DNA of 64,000 nucleotides from NCBI RefSeq assembly GCF_905201705.1, contig NZ_CAJKOX010000021.1, positions 7,597 through 71,596 on the forward strand, given 5' to 3'. The stretch is from an uncultured Marvinbryantia sp. (GTDB taxonomy: Bacteria; Bacillota; Clostridia; Lachnospirales; Lachnospiraceae). Shown here one piece after another: positions 42,207-50,532 of this stretch. Position 1 is the stretch's first letter. Every line of letters begins with the position of its first letter. Under the pieces are notes generated by a model that was not told the origin of the DNA, searched no databases, and was given only the letters and a program-made list of their open reading frames with translations. The position numbers and the translations under genes were made by a program.

Positions 42207-43687
42207 TCACCTCCTATTGGAATTTCTATCTTTACGATCGTCCCTCTTTTTTCTCTACTGAAAAGCCCCACCCTTGCCTCCGAATACATCGCCAGAATGC
42301 GCCGGGATACGTTGGTAAAGCCTATCCCCATCTCTTTTTTGCTGTTCTGCAGAATTTCCGCACGCAGACGGTCCCGCGTCTCCTCCGGCATTCCAACACC
42401 GTTATCCGCCACAATGATCAGCAGACTGCCGCCCTTCTCCCATACGCTGATCTTTATCTTTCCGCCCTCCACTTTCGGGGCCAGGCCGTGAATGATCGCA
42501 TTCTCCACGAGCGGCTGAAAAGTAAAAGTCGGAATCTGATATTTCTGCGTGTCCACCCGGCAGTCGATCCGATAGGAAATCCGCGCGCCAAACCGCATAT
42601 GCTGCAGATACATATAATCCTGCGTAACCTTGATCTCTCTGGCAAGCGAAACCCTCTGCTCGTCATTTTTCAGATTGTAACGGAAAATGTCGCTGAGTGC
42701 CTTGATCATCTTCTCAGTAATCTCCGCCTCCTCCAGATTCGCCATCCCGCCGATCACATTTAATGTGTTAAACAGGAAATGTGGATTAATCTGGTTGATC
42801 AGCACCTCCATCCTGGCATTCTCCAGACGGCGTTCCAGTTCCATCTGCTCAAGCTCCTTTTCGTGAAGCTTTCCAAGGGCAATGCGGTTTTCCTCCTGCG
42901 TCTGGATATAACGCGCCGTGGCATACTTCATTTTGTTGAACGCCGCAACCAGCTCTCCGAGTTCATCCTGGTTTTCCACCTGCACGTCCTCGATAAAAAA
43001 TTCATTTGCGGCAATTTTGCGCGACGCCTCCGCCAGCGCAATTACCGGATAAACGATCGAGCGGTACATGGTTTGGGAAAGCCAGAGTACAGCAAAGAAA
43101 GACAACAGAATCAGCAAAATTACCAGCGCTGTCACCCACAGTACCAGCGGATAAGTCTCGCGGTATACGGCATTTCCCGCTTCCGCGCTCTCGATCAGCA
43201 GCGTCTGCGCATAGTCAAACAGATACGACTGCATATCATATACCTCATATAGGCTTTCAATATACCGGGGATCATCGCTGTCCATCGCAAGCACCGCATC
43301 TCTGCTTTCCTGGTACACCTCATAAATATTTCGGATCGACCAGATCTGCGCATAGATCCTGACTCCGAGCATACGATCCTCGACGGAATACTGTTCCACC
43401 GTTTCCCTTGTTGCTTCCATTGCCTGCTTAAGCGTTTCCTGCTTTTCCTCATCCGCATTTTTGACGTAAGCCTCAAAAGCAGCATTTTCCCGCTCAATTA
43501 CCCTCACCAGCTCACCGTTCTGCGCGTTCATTTCCAGGATCCGGTGAAAATCGACCATGGAAAAGCGCACGATCCAGGCATCCAGAATACAGGAAAGCAC
43601 AATGATCAGGAGCACTCCGCCTGTAAAAAGGAGAATCTTGTGCCGGATCGTCTGCGAGTTCCATGCCTGCTCTATTTTTTTCCGCAC
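42203..43687 (-). CDS. YesM-type sensor histidine kinase
   Basis: 494 aa. Helix 1 (about 15-38), an extracytoplasmic sensor (about 40-190), helix 2 (about 195-218), HAMP (about 218-270; MYRSIVYPVIALAEASRKIA), His_kinase domain with phospho-acceptor His in INQINPHFLFNTLNVIG, and HATPase with ENAIIHGLAP, IIVADNGVGMPEE and GIGFTNVSRRI. The start is taken as GTG at 43687 (AAAGGA 10 nt upstream). An ATG at 43810 in frame has no ribosome site and adds an unlikely Cys/Arg-rich tail. Partner of the YesN regulator. Confidence 0.92.
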   Translation of the reverse strand: MRKKIEQAWNSQTIRHKILLFTGGVLLIIVLSCILDAWIVRFSMVDFHRILEMNAQNGELVRVIERENAAFEAYVKNADEEKQETLKQAMEATRETVEQYSVEDRMLGVRIYAQIWSIRNIYEVYQESRDAVLAMDSDDPRYIESLYEVYDMQSYLFDYAQTLLIESAEAGNAVYRETYPLVLWVTALVILLILLSFFAVLWLSQTMYRSIVYPVIALAEASRKIAANEFFIEDVQVENQDELGELVAAFNKMKYATARYIQTQEENRIALGKLHEKELEQMELERRLENARMEVLINQINPHFLFNTLNVIGGMANLEEAEITEKMIKALSDIFRYNLKNDEQRVSLAREIKVTQDYMYLQHMRFGARISYRIDCRVDTQKYQIPTFTFQPLVENAIIHGLAPKVEGGKIKISVWEKGGSLLIIVADNGVGMPEETRDRLRAEILQNSKKEMGIGFTNVSRRILAMYSEARVGLFSREKRGTIVKIEIPIGGE

Positions 43688-43863
43688 ATGCTTCCCGTCC
43701 TTTCCATTTTTGTAGCTGCACGCCCGTTTTCCTGCAGTACGTATTCCAGGGCGGCAGCCGCCACCGGATTTTTGCACAAATGAGCGGTGCGCAAAAAACG
43801 CATCGCTCATCTATTGCATGCTCCGGCGTGCCTCCCGGCTTCCGGCAACATGCTTTTTTCGTA

Positions 43864-44328
43864 TCATGAGATACGGGATTTCAAATATGTAAAAAATTCT
43901 TCTTTTTCCGCCCCGAGCACGCGGTCTGAAATCATATATCCTCTGCCGCTGCTCTCCAGAATAATTATCATATTCGGCTCTTTCACCGCCCGACTGATTT
44001 TTTTCCAGTCAACGTTTGCCGTCTTTCCATCCGCCTGCACGTAGATGCCCGCATCTCCAAACCACAGCTCCATATTCTTTGGAAGCTGCGCCGCCTGTTT
44101 TCTCGCGCGCAGATACGTACCTGCAGGCTGTATCACCGGAACAAGCAGGCATCCAAGTGCCATCGCCGCATTTACCAGTACATTCTCTCCCCAGAAATGA
44201 ATCGTCATCGCCAGAAAAGAGACTGCAAATATTATGCTGCACACTCCGACCATGGAGTGATAAATGCGGTACATGGAAAGCCGGAAGCAGTCCATCGCCG
44301 TAATGTCACATTTGAATTTGTATCTCAT
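43864..44328 (-). CDS. YcxB-like membrane protein
   Basis: 154 aa. An N-terminal cytoplasmic stretch, two membrane helices (about 27-47 and 50-68) and a C-terminal PH-like part with GDAGIYVQADGKTANVDWKK and EEFFTYLKSRI, the layout of the YcxB family. Function unknown. It follows dctM by 12 nt, which places it in the TRAP operon. 176 bp without a recognised gene separate it from the kinase. Confidence 0.7.
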   Translation of the reverse strand: MRYKFKCDITAMDCFRLSMYRIYHSMVGVCSIIFAVSFLAMTIHFWGENVLVNAAMALGCLLVPVIQPAGTYLRARKQAAQLPKNMELWFGDAGIYVQADGKTANVDWKKISRAVKEPNMIIILESSGRGYMISDRVLGAEKEEFFTYLKSRIS

Positions 44329-44340
44329 AAGCTCTCCTTA

Positions 44341-45633
44341 CTACATAAGCAGGTTCGGAAGGAACATACTGATCTGCGGAATAAAGGTGATCAGCAGCAG
44401 TACAACGATCATGCAAAGGTAGAACGGAAGCGTCGCCTTTACCACCTGCTCCATTTTCAGCTTTGCCACAGCGGAACCAATGAACAGCACAGCTCCTACC
44501 GGCGGCGTCAGCAGACCGATGCCACAGTTTAAGATCATCATGATACCAAACTGGATCGGGTTGATGCCGATCGAGGTTGCGATCGGAAGCAGGATCGGTG
44601 TCGCGATCAGAATGATCGGCGCCATGTCCATAATGCATCCGAGGAACAGCAGGATCAGATTCAGCAGCAGCGCCAGAATGATCGGATTATCCGTAATGCC
44701 GGTGATCGCTGTTGCCGCAATATCCGGCACATGCAGCGTGGTCAGGCAGTATCCGAAAATACTGGAGGTTGCGATCAGGATCAGCACGATGGACAGCGTA
44801 TCCACACACTGCTCCAGAACGTGCCACACGCCCTTCCAGGTCAGTCCCTTATAAACATACACGCTGACGATCAGGCTGTAAATAACTGCGATCGCCGCAG
44901 ACTCTGTCGCGGTAAACCATCCAAATACAACGCCGACCACCACGATGACAACAGCTGCCAGCGCCCAGAAGGATACGGACAACTGCTTCAGCAGATTCCT
45001 GATGCTGAATTTTTCCCCCTTCGGGTAATGTCTCTTTTTCGAGATAATGTAGGAGCCTACCATCAGCGAAAGCGCCAGGAGCGCTCCCGGTATGTATCCG
45101 GCAAGGAAGAGACTTCCTACGGAGATGCCGCCCGCCGACATCGCATAAATGACCATGTTGTGGCTCGGCGGAACCAGAAGTCCCTCACAGGATGAGGTAA
45201 TGGTAACAGCCGTCGAAAAATCTCCGTCGTATCCCTGGTCAACCATCATCGGGATCAGGATACTTCCCAGAGAAGCAGTGTCTGCGGATGCAGAACCGGA
45301 AATACCTCCGAAGAAATAGGAAGCAACGATGTTTACCATCGCCATGCCGCCCGTCATCCAGCCAACGCAGGCGTTCGCCAGGTCGATCAGTTTTTGCGAG
45401 ATACCGCCGCTGCCCATCAGGCAGCCCATTGTGATAAAGAACGGCACCGCCATCAGACTGAAGGAACTGATACCTTTTACCATCTGCTGACAGATCGTGG
45501 TGAGCGGAAGCCCCTGGAAAAGCAGACAGAACATCGAAGATAACGCAACTGCATACGCAATCGGGAATCTTAACAAAATCATAACAAGAAAGCTTATCAG
45601 CAATACTGCGATTGCCGCTGAATTAACGGTCAT
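44341..45633 (-). CDS. dctM: TRAP transporter large permease DctM
   Basis: 430 aa, about twelve helices, ion-transporter superfamily. Family motifs: SFLVMILLRFPIAYAVALSS (N-terminus), GISGSASADTASLGSILIPM (about 110-130), ITSSCEGLLVPPSHNMVIYA (about 150-168) and in the second half LTPPVGAVLFIGSAVAKLKM. It uses the Na gradient to drive uptake with DctQ and the DctP receptor. Its start overlaps the dctQ stop codon by 4 nt. Confidence 0.95.
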   Translation of the reverse strand: MTVNSAAIAVLLISFLVMILLRFPIAYAVALSSMFCLLFQGLPLTTICQQMVKGISSFSLMAVPFFITMGCLMGSGGISQKLIDLANACVGWMTGGMAMVNIVASYFFGGISGSASADTASLGSILIPMMVDQGYDGDFSTAVTITSSCEGLLVPPSHNMVIYAMSAGGISVGSLFLAGYIPGALLALSLMVGSYIISKKRHYPKGEKFSIRNLLKQLSVSFWALAAVVIVVVGVVFGWFTATESAAIAVIYSLIVSVYVYKGLTWKGVWHVLEQCVDTLSIVLILIATSSIFGYCLTTLHVPDIAATAITGITDNPIILALLLNLILLFLGCIMDMAPIILIATPILLPIATSIGINPIQFGIMMILNCGIGLLTPPVGAVLFIGSAVAKLKMEQVVKATLPFYLCMIVVLLLITFIPQISMFLPNLLM

Positions 45634-46157
45634 ACCTGCGCCTCCTCTCCCAGAACAAGGCGCTTAATGTGATTGTAAATTGCCTCGATCTCAAAGATAA
45701 TCATAAACAACCCCGCAAGCGGAATCGGTGCATACATCCAGAAACGCGACAGCCACGGCATACTTACATAGGTACCCTTGGCGCCAAGCGTGGACGCATA
45801 CTGCCAGCCCACCGTGAGCATGACGATCGCCAGCACAAATACCAGCGCATCCGCCAGCAGATCCAGAAGCACGAGCAGCTTCTTCGGAAGATAACGGTCG
45901 AACGCCGTCATGCGGATGTGGCTTCCCTTGCGGATCGCCAGCGCCGCCGAAAGAACCGCCATATACGACATCAGCGTAAGCACGACTTCCTCGCTCCATG
46001 CCGGGTCCGGGATAAATGGTATATAACGTCCCAATACCGCCATACTGGTAATCAGAATGTCGGCGATCAGAAGAAGCTTACAGATGAATAAGTCTACTTT
46101 ATAAATGACGTCATATACCGGTTTGAACTTATCAATTTTTTCAAAAAAGCCGGTCAT
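45630..46157 (-). CDS. dctQ: TRAP transporter small permease DctQ
   Basis: 175 aa, four helices (about 20-42, 55-75, 95-118, 135-155). WSEEVVLTLMSYMAVLSAAL with the family's Trp-x-x-Glu and IRKGSHIRMTAFDRYLPKK are diagnostic. It pairs with DctM (4-nt overlap). A terminator-like hairpin separates it from the receptor gene, which would allow more receptor than permease to be made. Confidence 0.93.
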   Translation of the reverse strand: MTGFFEKIDKFKPVYDVIYKVDLFICKLLLIADILITSMAVLGRYIPFIPDPAWSEEVVLTLMSYMAVLSAALAIRKGSHIRMTAFDRYLPKKLLVLLDLLADALVFVLAIVMLTVGWQYASTLGAKGTYVSMPWLSRFWMYAPIPLAGLFMIIFEIEAIYNHIKRLVLGEEAQV

Positions 46158-46198
46158 AATAACCTCCCTCTTATCCTTATCTCTCTTTTCTTTCCATC

Positions 46199-46230
46199 AA
46201 GAAAGGCGCAGCGGACATTTCCGCCGCGCC
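46199..46230 (-). terminator. Terminator-like hairpin between dctP and dctQ
   Basis: Stem GGCGCAGCGG / CCGCCGCGCC (one mismatch), then TTTCTT on the minus strand. Probably partial, as the permease genes follow. Confidence 0.6.
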
Positions 46231-46293
46231 CTCCATTCCGCGAGGCAACACGCCAGGCGGATATTTTACGTGATATCTCTTGCCGTTCAGAGC

Positions 46294-47289
46294 TTACTGC
46301 ATATCTACGATCTGCTGATACAGGTCTTCCATACCCTTGGTATTTTCGGAAATAACGTCAGCAACCGCTGCCTGCCACGGAGTCAGATCTTCCACTTCGA
46401 TTACGTTTACGCCGTCTGCCTTGAGCTGCTCAAGAACCTTCTCTTCCTCGCCTGCGGAAAGCTCACGGTTGAAGTTGGAGGCATATTCGCCGGCTTCCAT
46501 GATAATGTTCTGCTGATTCTCGCTCAGTTTGTCCCATGCAGCGTCAGTAATGATAACCTGGATAGCGCCCAGCGTATGTCCGTCAAGGATCAGGTTCGGA
46601 GCAACCTCCGGGAATGCATTGGACTTATAGTTTGCGATCGGCTGCTCAGCGCCGTCAACAACGCCTGTCTGCAGTGCGGAGTACAGCTCGCCGAAGGATA
46701 CAACTGTCGGAGAAGCGCCAAGACCTTCTACCAGACCGTTCATAACCGGGTCGTTGGACACACGCAGCTTCATGCCTGCCAGATCTTCGATGCCGGAGAT
46801 TTCCTTCGTCGTGAAGAAATGACGGAAGCCTTCCTCGCCGTAGAACAGACCTCTCACGCCGCTGCCGTTCTCCTGCGGCTCCATGAGGAATTCCTGTGCA
46901 AGATCAGAAGTCGCAAAGTTCCAGAAATGTTCGCGGCTTACGAAGGTATACGGGAGAGACAGAAGCATGGATTTCTGTCCGCCGTAGCTTGTCAGAGCAA
47001 ATGCGGAGATACGGGACATATCAATTGTTCCGCCGCCGCCAAGCATGGTGTCAAGTACATCGTTCTCAGAACCAAGCACGCCGCTTGCCTGAATGTCAAT
47101 GGTGATGGAACCACCGGAAAGCTCTTCTACCTTCTCTTTGAATGCAGTTGCCGTCTGACCTACGATCGTATCCAGCGGGTTAACCTCTGCGTATACCAGT
47201 GTAACCGGTGCATCCTCTGCTGCTGCAAGCGTTCCCATAGAAAGAACCATAGCTGCTCCTAAAACTACAGATAATAATTTCTTTTTCAT
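46294..47289 (-). CDS. dctP: TRAP transporter substrate-binding protein DctP
   Basis: Exported receptor, 331 aa. Signal peptide (about 1-23, GTLAAAEDAP). Ligand domain: IVGQTATAFKEKVEELSGGS, the Arg for the carboxylate in GMKLRVSNDPVMNGLVEGLG (about 155-175), SFGELYSALQTGVVDGAEQP and HTLGAIQVIITDAAWDKLSE. The ATG at 47289 has AGGGAAGG 7 nt upstream; one 21 nt earlier has none. First gene of the TRAP operon. Substrate probably an organic acid. Confidence 0.94.
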   Translation of the reverse strand: MKKKLLSVVLGAAMVLSMGTLAAAEDAPVTLVYAEVNPLDTIVGQTATAFKEKVEELSGGSITIDIQASGVLGSENDVLDTMLGGGGTIDMSRISAFALTSYGGQKSMLLSLPYTFVSREHFWNFATSDLAQEFLMEPQENGSGVRGLFYGEEGFRHFFTTKEISGIEDLAGMKLRVSNDPVMNGLVEGLGASPTVVSFGELYSALQTGVVDGAEQPIANYKSNAFPEVAPNLILDGHTLGAIQVIITDAAWDKLSENQQNIIMEAGEYASNFNRELSAGEEEKVLEQLKADGVNVIEVEDLTPWQAAVADVISENTKGMEDLYQQIVDMQ

Positions 47290-47315
47290 CTTTTTTCCTT
47301 CCCTCTTCATTTTTT

Positions 47316-47330
47316 ATAGAACCGTTCTAT
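47316..47330. promoter_or_regulatory. Palindrome in the dctP leader, candidate operator
   Basis: ATAGAAC-C-GTTCTAT, perfect 7-bp arms, about 27 bp before the dctP ATG. A second pair of arms (AGTATAT / ATATACT) lies about 20-30 bp further upstream around a TATACT -10-like box. Confidence 0.4.
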
Positions 47331-47444
47331 TTGATAATTTAAGTATATCGAAAAAATATACTATTTGGTACAGGAAATTTTTGATATTCCTAGCAAATTC
47401 ATGCTATTTTCTTTTACTCTTTTTTCTCTTTTGTTCATAATGCA

Positions 47445-47495
47445 CAAAAAAGAGCAGCGGGACAAGTTTGCAAATTGTCCTGCTGCTCTTTTTTT
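47445..47495. terminator. Bidirectional terminator between the hydrolase gene and the TRAP operon
   Basis: A 15-bp stem with one mismatch (AGAGCAGCGGGACAA / TTGTCCTGCTGCTCT) with A run on the left and T run on the right, so it works on either strand; it follows the hydrolase stop codon on the minus strand. Confidence 0.85.
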
Positions 47496-47515
47496 GCTGC
47501 CATCACATATCTCTG

Positions 47516-48451
47516 CTATTCCCCGGATACAAAGATTTCCGTCATCCAGTAATAGATGTCCCCGTAGACATCCTCTCTGTCCACTTCGTTTAAAATTTCA
47601 TGGCGGTCCTGCGGGTAAAGCCTGCACTTCACCTTTGTCATGCCCATGCGCAGGAACTGCCTGTATACTTTTGTCACGCCCTTGCCGAACTGACCGACCG
47701 GATCATCGTCGCCGGAGACAAACAGCACCGGAAGATCGCGCGGCATCCCGTTGAGGAAATTTTCAAAGCTCAGTGTATAAATGCTGTAAAACAAATTGTA
47801 ATATCCGTTTAAGGTGAAGCGGAAGTTGCAGAGCTTTTCCTTCATATATGTATTCACGTTTTCCTCGTTCCGGCTCAGCCATGCCTTGCCGCTTAACTTT
47901 CCAAATTTCCGGTTGTAGCCGCCGAACGCCATTGCATCCACCAGAAAACTGCGGTAATTCCAGCCGAGAACCTTTGCCATCGCCGTGGTGAGCACCATTC
48001 CGAACTGCGTGGCAATGCGCGGCTGATAACCCGTACCCATAATCACCGCGCCCGCAAGCCCTTCTCCGTAAATGCAGAGGTACTGCCTTACCAGAAAAGA
48101 ACCCATACTGTGTCCCAGCAGAAAATACGGAACCTCCGGGTATTTCTGCTGCGTGATCCTGCGCAGCCTGTGAATATCCTTCAGAAGCGTTTTGTTGCCG
48201 TCTTCTTTGGCGAAATATCCGTAATGCTCCTCCGACTGCACGGATTTTCCGTGTCCAAGATGGTCGTTGCCCGTCACCAGAATGCCGCGCTCCGCCAGAT
48301 ATCCCGCGAACTCATCGTAGCGGTCAATAAACTCCACCATGCCGTGCGAGATCTGCAGCACCGCGCGCACCTTTCCCTCCGGAATCCAGCGGATGGCGTG
48401 AATCTCTGTCACATGGTCGTTAGAATGATACGTAAAATGCTCTTTCTTCAT
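47516..48451 (-). CDS. Alpha/beta hydrolase (lysophospholipase/monoacylglycerol lipase-like)
   Basis: 311 aa cytoplasmic hydrolase of the Hydrolase_4 type. Oxyanion region VRAVLQISHGMVEFIDRYDE (about 30-50), nucleophile elbow LLGHSMGSFLVRQYL with Ser near residue 118, the acid in VLFVSGDDDPVGQFGKG and the His in LYPQDRHEILNEVDRED. The catalytic triad is complete. A helical lid lies between about 140 and 225. The natural ester is not known. Monocistronic, with a terminator after it. Confidence 0.9.
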   Translation of the reverse strand: MKKEHFTYHSNDHVTEIHAIRWIPEGKVRAVLQISHGMVEFIDRYDEFAGYLAERGILVTGNDHLGHGKSVQSEEHYGYFAKEDGNKTLLKDIHRLRRITQQKYPEVPYFLLGHSMGSFLVRQYLCIYGEGLAGAVIMGTGYQPRIATQFGMVLTTAMAKVLGWNYRSFLVDAMAFGGYNRKFGKLSGKAWLSRNEENVNTYMKEKLCNFRFTLNGYYNLFYSIYTLSFENFLNGMPRDLPVLFVSGDDDPVGQFGKGVTKVYRQFLRMGMTKVKCRLYPQDRHEILNEVDREDVYGDIYYWMTEIFVSGE

Positions 48452-48538
48452 TGTCCAGCCTCCTTCTTAATATTTATTTACAAAATTTTTTTAAGATTTA
48501 AAAGTGTTTAAAGCCCGTATTTTGCAAGAAAAATTTTC

Positions 48539-48567
48539 TTGACAAATGCCCAGGCATATTCTATACT
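48539..48567 (+). promoter_or_regulatory. Strong orphan promoter facing into the antisense strand of the next gene
   Basis: Perfect TTGACA (48539-48544), 17-bp spacer, TATACT (48562-48567). The spacer contains ATGCC-CA-GGCAT, a small palindrome. No plus-strand gene follows; the RNA would run antisense to 48602-49126. Confidence 0.55.
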
Positions 48568-48601
48568 GATTTTAAGAAATGGGTTTTTGCCAAGTAGAAT
48601 T

Positions 48602-49126
48602 TTATGATTTGAACGGGTTGCTCGTTTCTTTTTTTATATCTAAAACATCGTATAAATACATTTTTCCATCATTCGCATGGCGTATCAGCATAGACGCATG
48701 AAAAATATTATACCGCTCCACCTCTCCCGATTCATCATAAACAGGAAGCGCAAAACGGGAGTCATACCTGTACCATCCATTTGCTGCATTTCTTAAATGC
48801 TTTTCCCCGGAGTTTTCCCGAAAGTGCTTACCAACTGCTATTTCCAGCATTTCCGGTATCCCCTGTGAAGCATTCACCTTTGCTTTTGCATTCGCCCCCT
48901 TTAACGAATAAGTATATCTGGAACCTGTATACTCATCCGGCAGGTCCTGCCCAATATAAACAATGTCCTTCGTATCAGCGATCTCATAAAACTCTCCTAC
49001 ATAGGATTCCAGGTAAGCCTTTACATCATCCCAGTTGATTGCTTTCTTTCCTTTAAAAATAATATCATTAATCAAGGCAATTTTATTTCCATTCAAATCT
49101 GTTATGATATTTATATTCCTGTTCAT
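48602..49126 (-). CDS. Uncharacterised protein, possibly of the phage-type barnase/EndoU-like (PBECR) nuclease group
   Basis: 174 aa, AT-rich compared with most neighbours. Seen: an N-terminal part with NIITDLNGNKIALINDIIF and a C-terminal block GWYRYDSRFALPVYDESGEV followed by YNIFHASMLIRHANDGKMYL and YDVLDIKKETSNPF. The pattern RYN(V/I)F.A..L.RH...GK.YLYD...IKKE is like that of PBECR-type domains found in phage and mobile-element polyproteins. This assignment is from memory of the pattern, not a search, and is tentative. GGAGG lies 6 nt before the ATG. No immunity gene was recognised beside it. Confidence 0.5.
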   Translation of the reverse strand: MNRNINIITDLNGNKIALINDIIFKGKKAINWDDVKAYLESYVGEFYEIADTKDIVYIGQDLPDEYTGSRYTYSLKGANAKAKVNASQGIPEMLEIAVGKHFRENSGEKHLRNAANGWYRYDSRFALPVYDESGEVERYNIFHASMLIRHANDGKMYLYDVLDIKKETSNPFKS

Positions 49127-49424
49127 TGGCTGCCTCCATAAAACTTAAGCCTTTATTCTGTTTTCCCGACAATCACATCATAGCTTTCTGCAATCGTCCT
49201 TTTGATTTCTCATCCGAAATAGTCCCATCCAAAGTAACAGAATTTCAATGTTCCTTATTCTGTTGATCCCCCTGCAGCACGGATGAATAAATATTCCTCC
49301 ACAGGTCACGCCACTGCGAATCAACCTTTACATTCACCCTGTCATAATCCCAAAATCCAATGCAGATGAAACAGCCCGAAGAAGCGCAATCAGCCGCATA
49401 TTCTTGCTCTTTTCAAACCGGAAT
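49127..49424 (-). other. 298-bp gap with no intact gene
   Basis: On the minus strand two or three short frames of 28-37 codons look protein-like (for example one encoding MRLIALLRAVSSALDFGIM) but are interrupted. This may be a decayed gene. No hairpin terminator or strong promoter was seen. Confidence 0.3.
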
Positions 49425-49655
49425 TTATTTTTTTCTCGCAACCATAAAAATGCCGACTGCAAGCACTGCAATACCCGCAACAATTCCTATAATTACCAGA
49501 GGACTTCCGACTATACCAGCAACAAATACTGAAGTCGGACCATCTGATCCACCAATGATAGACACTGACATTTTCCCTTTTATTTTAAAAATTAGGGATA
49601 CTACTGCCATCACAATCCCTATCACTGTTAATATAATTCCTAAAATCTTCTTCAT
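49425..49655 (-). CDS. Small membrane protein with an IIGGSDGPTS motif
   Basis: 76 aa, two helices (about 4-25 and 48-70) joined by a loop with SVSIIGGSDGPTSVFVAGI. The IIGG(A/S)DGPTS block is the conserved helix-breaking motif of the beta subunit of Na-pumping decarboxylases (OadB/GcdB), here on a protein far too short to be that pump. Similar short proteins are often annotated as decarboxylase fragments. GGAGG lies 10 nt before the ATG. Function unknown. Confidence 0.65.
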   Translation of the reverse strand: MKKILGIILTVIGIVMAVVSLIFKIKGKMSVSIIGGSDGPTSVFVAGIVGSPLVIIGIVAGIAVLAVGIFMVARKK

Positions 49656-49776
49656 GCGCTCGATTCCTCCAATCCTGATTCTTCATTTACCCATCTTCTT
49701 TTCTGCTGGACAAAAAGCATCCCTCGCTTGATCAATTCCGATTTTCTTAATTCTACAAATTTGAATCTCTGCACAC

Positions 49777-50287
49777 TATATCATTTTTGACATAATCTCT
49801 TTTTCTTTATCCTGTAACACGTTTAATAGTCTTTGTTTACATTCTTTGATTTCGCCTATAAGAACCCTCTTTGAATCCTCGAGTTTTAATTCTTTTTCAT
49901 GTCCTAATTTAATATCTTGCATCTGATTGTAACGTTTAATAAGGGTGTTAAAATAATGTTTGATTATAATAGGATCATTTTTTTGTACAATAACGGCTTT
50001 GCCCTTTCGAAATCCGCAATTATTAGATGATATGCATTTTCAATAATATCTTCATTTGCTTCTGTGATTGCAGGAACTCTTATCACACTAACTTCTCTTA
50101 TCAATTTTCCAATTTCATCCCTCTGCCATTCAATAAACTCATGAGTTTGCTCCGCTTTTTTAGTTTTAATTATAAAGGAATGATCCAAATGAGAAATCAA
50201 AAATTGAACCAATGCAGCAACAAAACCTGCAATTACACCGGTTGCAATTCCACCACCATTAAACAATAGTTCTATCCAATTATCCAT
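49777..50287 (-). pseudogene. Membrane-anchored coiled-coil protein, frameshifted
   Basis: The first 90 or so codons encode one N-terminal helix (about 10-32) and a charged segment (KKAEQTHEFIEWQRDEIGKL). The frame ends at 49964, but the next frame carries on with a plausible helical C-terminus (VQKNDPIIIKHYFNTLIKRY, then Lys/Glu-rich to MSKMI) and stops at 49777. The total, 511 bp, is one base more than a whole number of codons, so a one-base insertion (or two-base loss) near 50005-50015 would explain it. Could be a sequencing error. Function unknown; AT-rich. Confidence 0.6.
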
Positions 50288-50336
50288 GGTTATATATGTC
50301 CTCCATTCCTATAAATCCCGATTGTAAGGAAAAAGT

Positions 50337-50379
50337 GGCAGCCTTTCCCTGCTACAAAGTATAGCAGAAAAAGGCTGCC
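50337..50379. other. Long hairpin upstream of the frameshifted gene
   Basis: Outer stem GGCAGCCTTT / AAAGGCTGCC with an inner stem CTGCTA / TAGCAG. On the minus strand ACTTTTTCC follows. It lies between the GtrA terminator and the broken gene. Confidence 0.5.
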
Positions 50380-50402
50380 GTATCAATCAAAAGTCGCTTT
50401 CG

Positions 50403-50436
50403 AAAAAAGGAAACAGCTTCTTTATGAAGTGTTTCC
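50403..50436 (-). terminator. Intrinsic terminator of the GH3-GtrA operon
   Basis: Stem GGAAACAGCTTC / GAAGTGTTTCC (one mismatch) followed on the minus strand by six T. About 100 nt after the GtrA stop codon. Confidence 0.75.
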
Positions 50437-50532
50437 CTTTTATAGCATCTGTCTTTTATAATATCTGTTTTTGTAACGCCCCGGTCATATGGAGGCACCG
50501 GATGCCGCTATGGCATTCCGGACCGGACAGCA

